Below, one piece after another: positions 6,041 through 7,369 of a DNA stretch of 7,369 nucleotides; position 1 is the stretch's first letter; each line of letters begins with the position of its first letter. Below the pieces are notes generated by a model, which saw only the letters and a program-made list of their open reading frames with translations, did no database searches and was not told where the DNA came from. The translations under genes were made by a program, and so were the position numbers. This stretch comes from Actinomycetes bacterium (GTDB lineage: Bacteria > Actinomycetota > Actinomycetes > Actinomycetales > Micrococcaceae), in NCBI GenBank assembly GCA_023426375.1, contig JAFAAV010000002.1, forward strand, positions 1 to 7,369. The letters run 5' to 3'.

Positions 6041-7369
6041 AAAACTTGAGGGTACAGACACGCCCAATTTCAGTGACAGCGCTGCGTCCACCACCGCGGT
6101 GAACGTTCCCGACAAGCCGGCCCTGGAGGGTCTGGAGGACAAGTACTCCGCGCAGTGGCGCGAGAACGGCACGTACGCCTTCGACGAGGACACCACTCGT
6201 GAGTCCGTCTACTCGATCGACACTCCCCCTCCCACGGCCTCCGGCTCCCTGCACGTGGGACACATGTTCTCCTACACGCAGACCGACGTGATCGCCCGCT
6301 ACCAGCGGATGAGCGGTAAGAACGTGTTCTACCCGCTGGGCTGGGACGACAACGGCCTGCCCACCGAGCGCCGCGTGCAGAACTATTACGGCGTGCGCTG
6401 CGAGCCAGGTAAGCCCTACATCGAGGGCTACCGTCCGCCGGAGAAGCCGGCCAAGAACCAGCGCGACTGGGACGTGGTCTCCCGCCAGAACTTCATCGAA
6501 CTGTGCGAAGAACTCGCCGTGGAGGACGAGAAGGTCTTCGAGCACCTTTTCTCCACACTGGGTCTGTCCGTGGACTGGACCCGCACCTACCGCACCATCG
6601 ACGCCCATTCCCGCAAGGTCTCCCAGCTGGCCTTCCTGAAGGACTTCGAAGCCGGCAACGCCTACATGGCCGAGGCCCCCACCATGTGGGACGTCACCTT
6701 CCGCACCGCGGTGGCCCAGGCAGAACTCGAGGACCGCGAACGCGAAGGCGCCTACCATCGCGTCTCCTTCCACCGCCCGGACGGCGAGAAGGTCTTCATC
6801 GAGACCACCCGCCCCGAGCTGCTGCCCGCGTGCGTGGCCCTGGTGGCCCACCCGGACGACGAGCGCTACCAGCCACTGTTCGGTACCACCGTGCGCTCTC
6901 CCCTGTTCGACGTGGAGGTCGAGGTCAAGGCCCACCCCCTCGCCAAGCCGGACAAGGGCTCGGGTATCGCCATGATCTGTACGTTCGGTGACCTCACCGA
7001 CGTCACCTGGTGGCGTGAACTTGATCTGCCCACCCGCGCATTGATCGGCCGCGACGGCCGCTTCCTCGCGGAGCAGCCCGAGTGGATCGTCGACGGCGCC
7101 CCGGCCGAGAACTACGCGCAGGTCGCCGGCAAGACCGTGTTCTCCGCGCAGAAGGCCGTGGTGGAGATGCTCGAGGCCTCCGGTGATCTGGAGGGCGAGC
7201 CCAAGAAGATCATGCACCCGGTGAACTTCTACGAAAAGGGTGACAAGCCCCTCGAAGTGGTCACCTCCCGTCAGTGGTACATCCGCAACGGCGGCCGCGA
7301 TGCAGAGCGCCGCGAGGCACTGATCGAGCGCGGCCGCGAGATCTCGTGGCACCCCACCTTCATGCGCTC
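6033..7369 (+). CDS. valS: Valine--tRNA ligase, archaeal-like type, 5' half (3' end beyond window)
   Basis: Class I aminoacyl-tRNA synthetase that charges tRNA-Val. The open frame gives 445 codons to the window edge, about half of a usual 850-900 residue enzyme. The class I HIGH motif is HVGH (74-77) within PPPTASGSLHVGH. It is followed by WDDNGLPTE (104-112) in place of the GMDHAGIATQ-like segment of typical bacterial ValRS. The CP1 editing domain is intact with ETTRPELL (257-264) and GSGIAMICTFGD (309-320), and the fold resumes with HPVNFYEKGDKPLEVVTSRQ from about residue 395. The KMSKS loop and anticodon-binding domain are downstream. The ATG at 6033 is used; about 25 residues of unconserved Ser/Thr-rich tail precede VPDKPALEGLE, and an in-frame GTG at codon 23 is an alternative start. 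The upstream signal is only GGGG three bases away. It is the only plus-strand gene in the window. Confidence 0.95.
   Translation, partial: MAQKLEGTDTPNFSDSAASTTAVNVPDKPALEGLEDKYSAQWRENGTYAFDEDTTRESVYSIDTPPPTASGSLHVGHMFSYTQTDVIARYQRMSGKNVFYPLGWDDNGLPTERRVQNYYGVRCEPGKPYIEGYRPPEKPAKNQRDWDVVSRQNFIELCEELAVEDEKVFEHLFSTLGLSVDWTRTYRTIDAHSRKVSQLAFLKDFEAGNAYMAEAPTMWDVTFRTAVAQAELEDREREGAYHRVSFHRPDGEKVFIETTRPELLPACVALVAHPDDERYQPLFGTTVRSPLFDVEVEVKAHPLAKPDKGSGIAMICTFGDLTDVTWWRELDLPTRALIGRDGRFLAEQPEWIVDGAPAENYAQVAGKTVFSAQKAVVEMLEASGDLEGEPKKIMHPVNFYEKGDKPLEVVTSRQWYIRNGGRDAERREALIERGREISWHPTFMR

Noticed and set aside
5889..7352. A 487-codon open frame on the minus strand, opposite valS
   Set aside because: It lies almost entirely antisense to a clearly conserved synthetase, overlaps the DUF488 gene, and reads as low-complexity Val/Gly/His/Leu-rich sequence. 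High third-position GC in valS produces such frames.
1..7369. Mobile element, CRISPR array, tRNA or rRNA gene
   Set aside because: No transposase or integrase frames, terminal inverted repeats, spaced direct repeats or recognisable structural RNA were seen; gene order and composition look like ordinary chromosomal DNA.

Overview
The window is a GC-rich chromosomal segment from an actinobacterium, most likely of the Micrococcales. This is inferred from the strong G+C bias in third codon positions, frequent GTG starts, a DtxR/IdeR-type iron box, and a valyl-tRNA synthetase of the 'WDDNGLPTE' type that I associate with some Actinobacteria. The species cannot be fixed from the sequence alone.

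Layout. Positions 1 to 4619 hold a five-gene iron-siderophore uptake operon read on the minus strand, so its first gene is at the right. The order is a substrate-binding lipoprotein (3549-4619), two FecCD-type permeases (2485-3552 and 1421-2488), an ABC ATPase (471-1424), and a siderophore-interacting flavin reductase (1-478) cut by the left edge. All four junctions overlap, three of them by the same GTGA tetranucleotide, so the operon looks tightly co-translated. One promoter upstream of the lipoprotein gene carries a 19-base iron box that differs from the DtxR/IdeR consensus at one base and covers the -10 element. The whole operon should therefore be repressed when iron is plentiful.

A strong GC-rich hairpin (4696-4731) separates this operon from a short-chain dehydrogenase gene (4749-5549, minus). 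That gene has its own AT-rich upstream patch with an extended -10 and a small perfect inverted repeat. Upstream of it, on the same strand, is a DUF488/YeaO-family gene (5614-5982). Divergent from that, across only 50 bases, is the 5' half of valS (6033 to the right edge, plus strand).

How the genes work together. The lipoprotein should capture ferric siderophore outside the membrane, the permease pair forms the channel, and the ATPase drives import. The flavin reductase then probably reduces the iron and releases it in the cytoplasm. No siderophore synthesis gene is in the window, so the siderophore is unidentified. The dehydrogenase, the DUF488 gene and valS show no clear functional tie to iron uptake.

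Nothing here looks like a wholly new system. The most notable points are the iron box sitting on the promoter, the run of GTGA-coupled genes, the archaeal-like ValRS, the possible operator upstream of the dehydrogenase, and the mirrored start regions of valS and the DUF488 gene.
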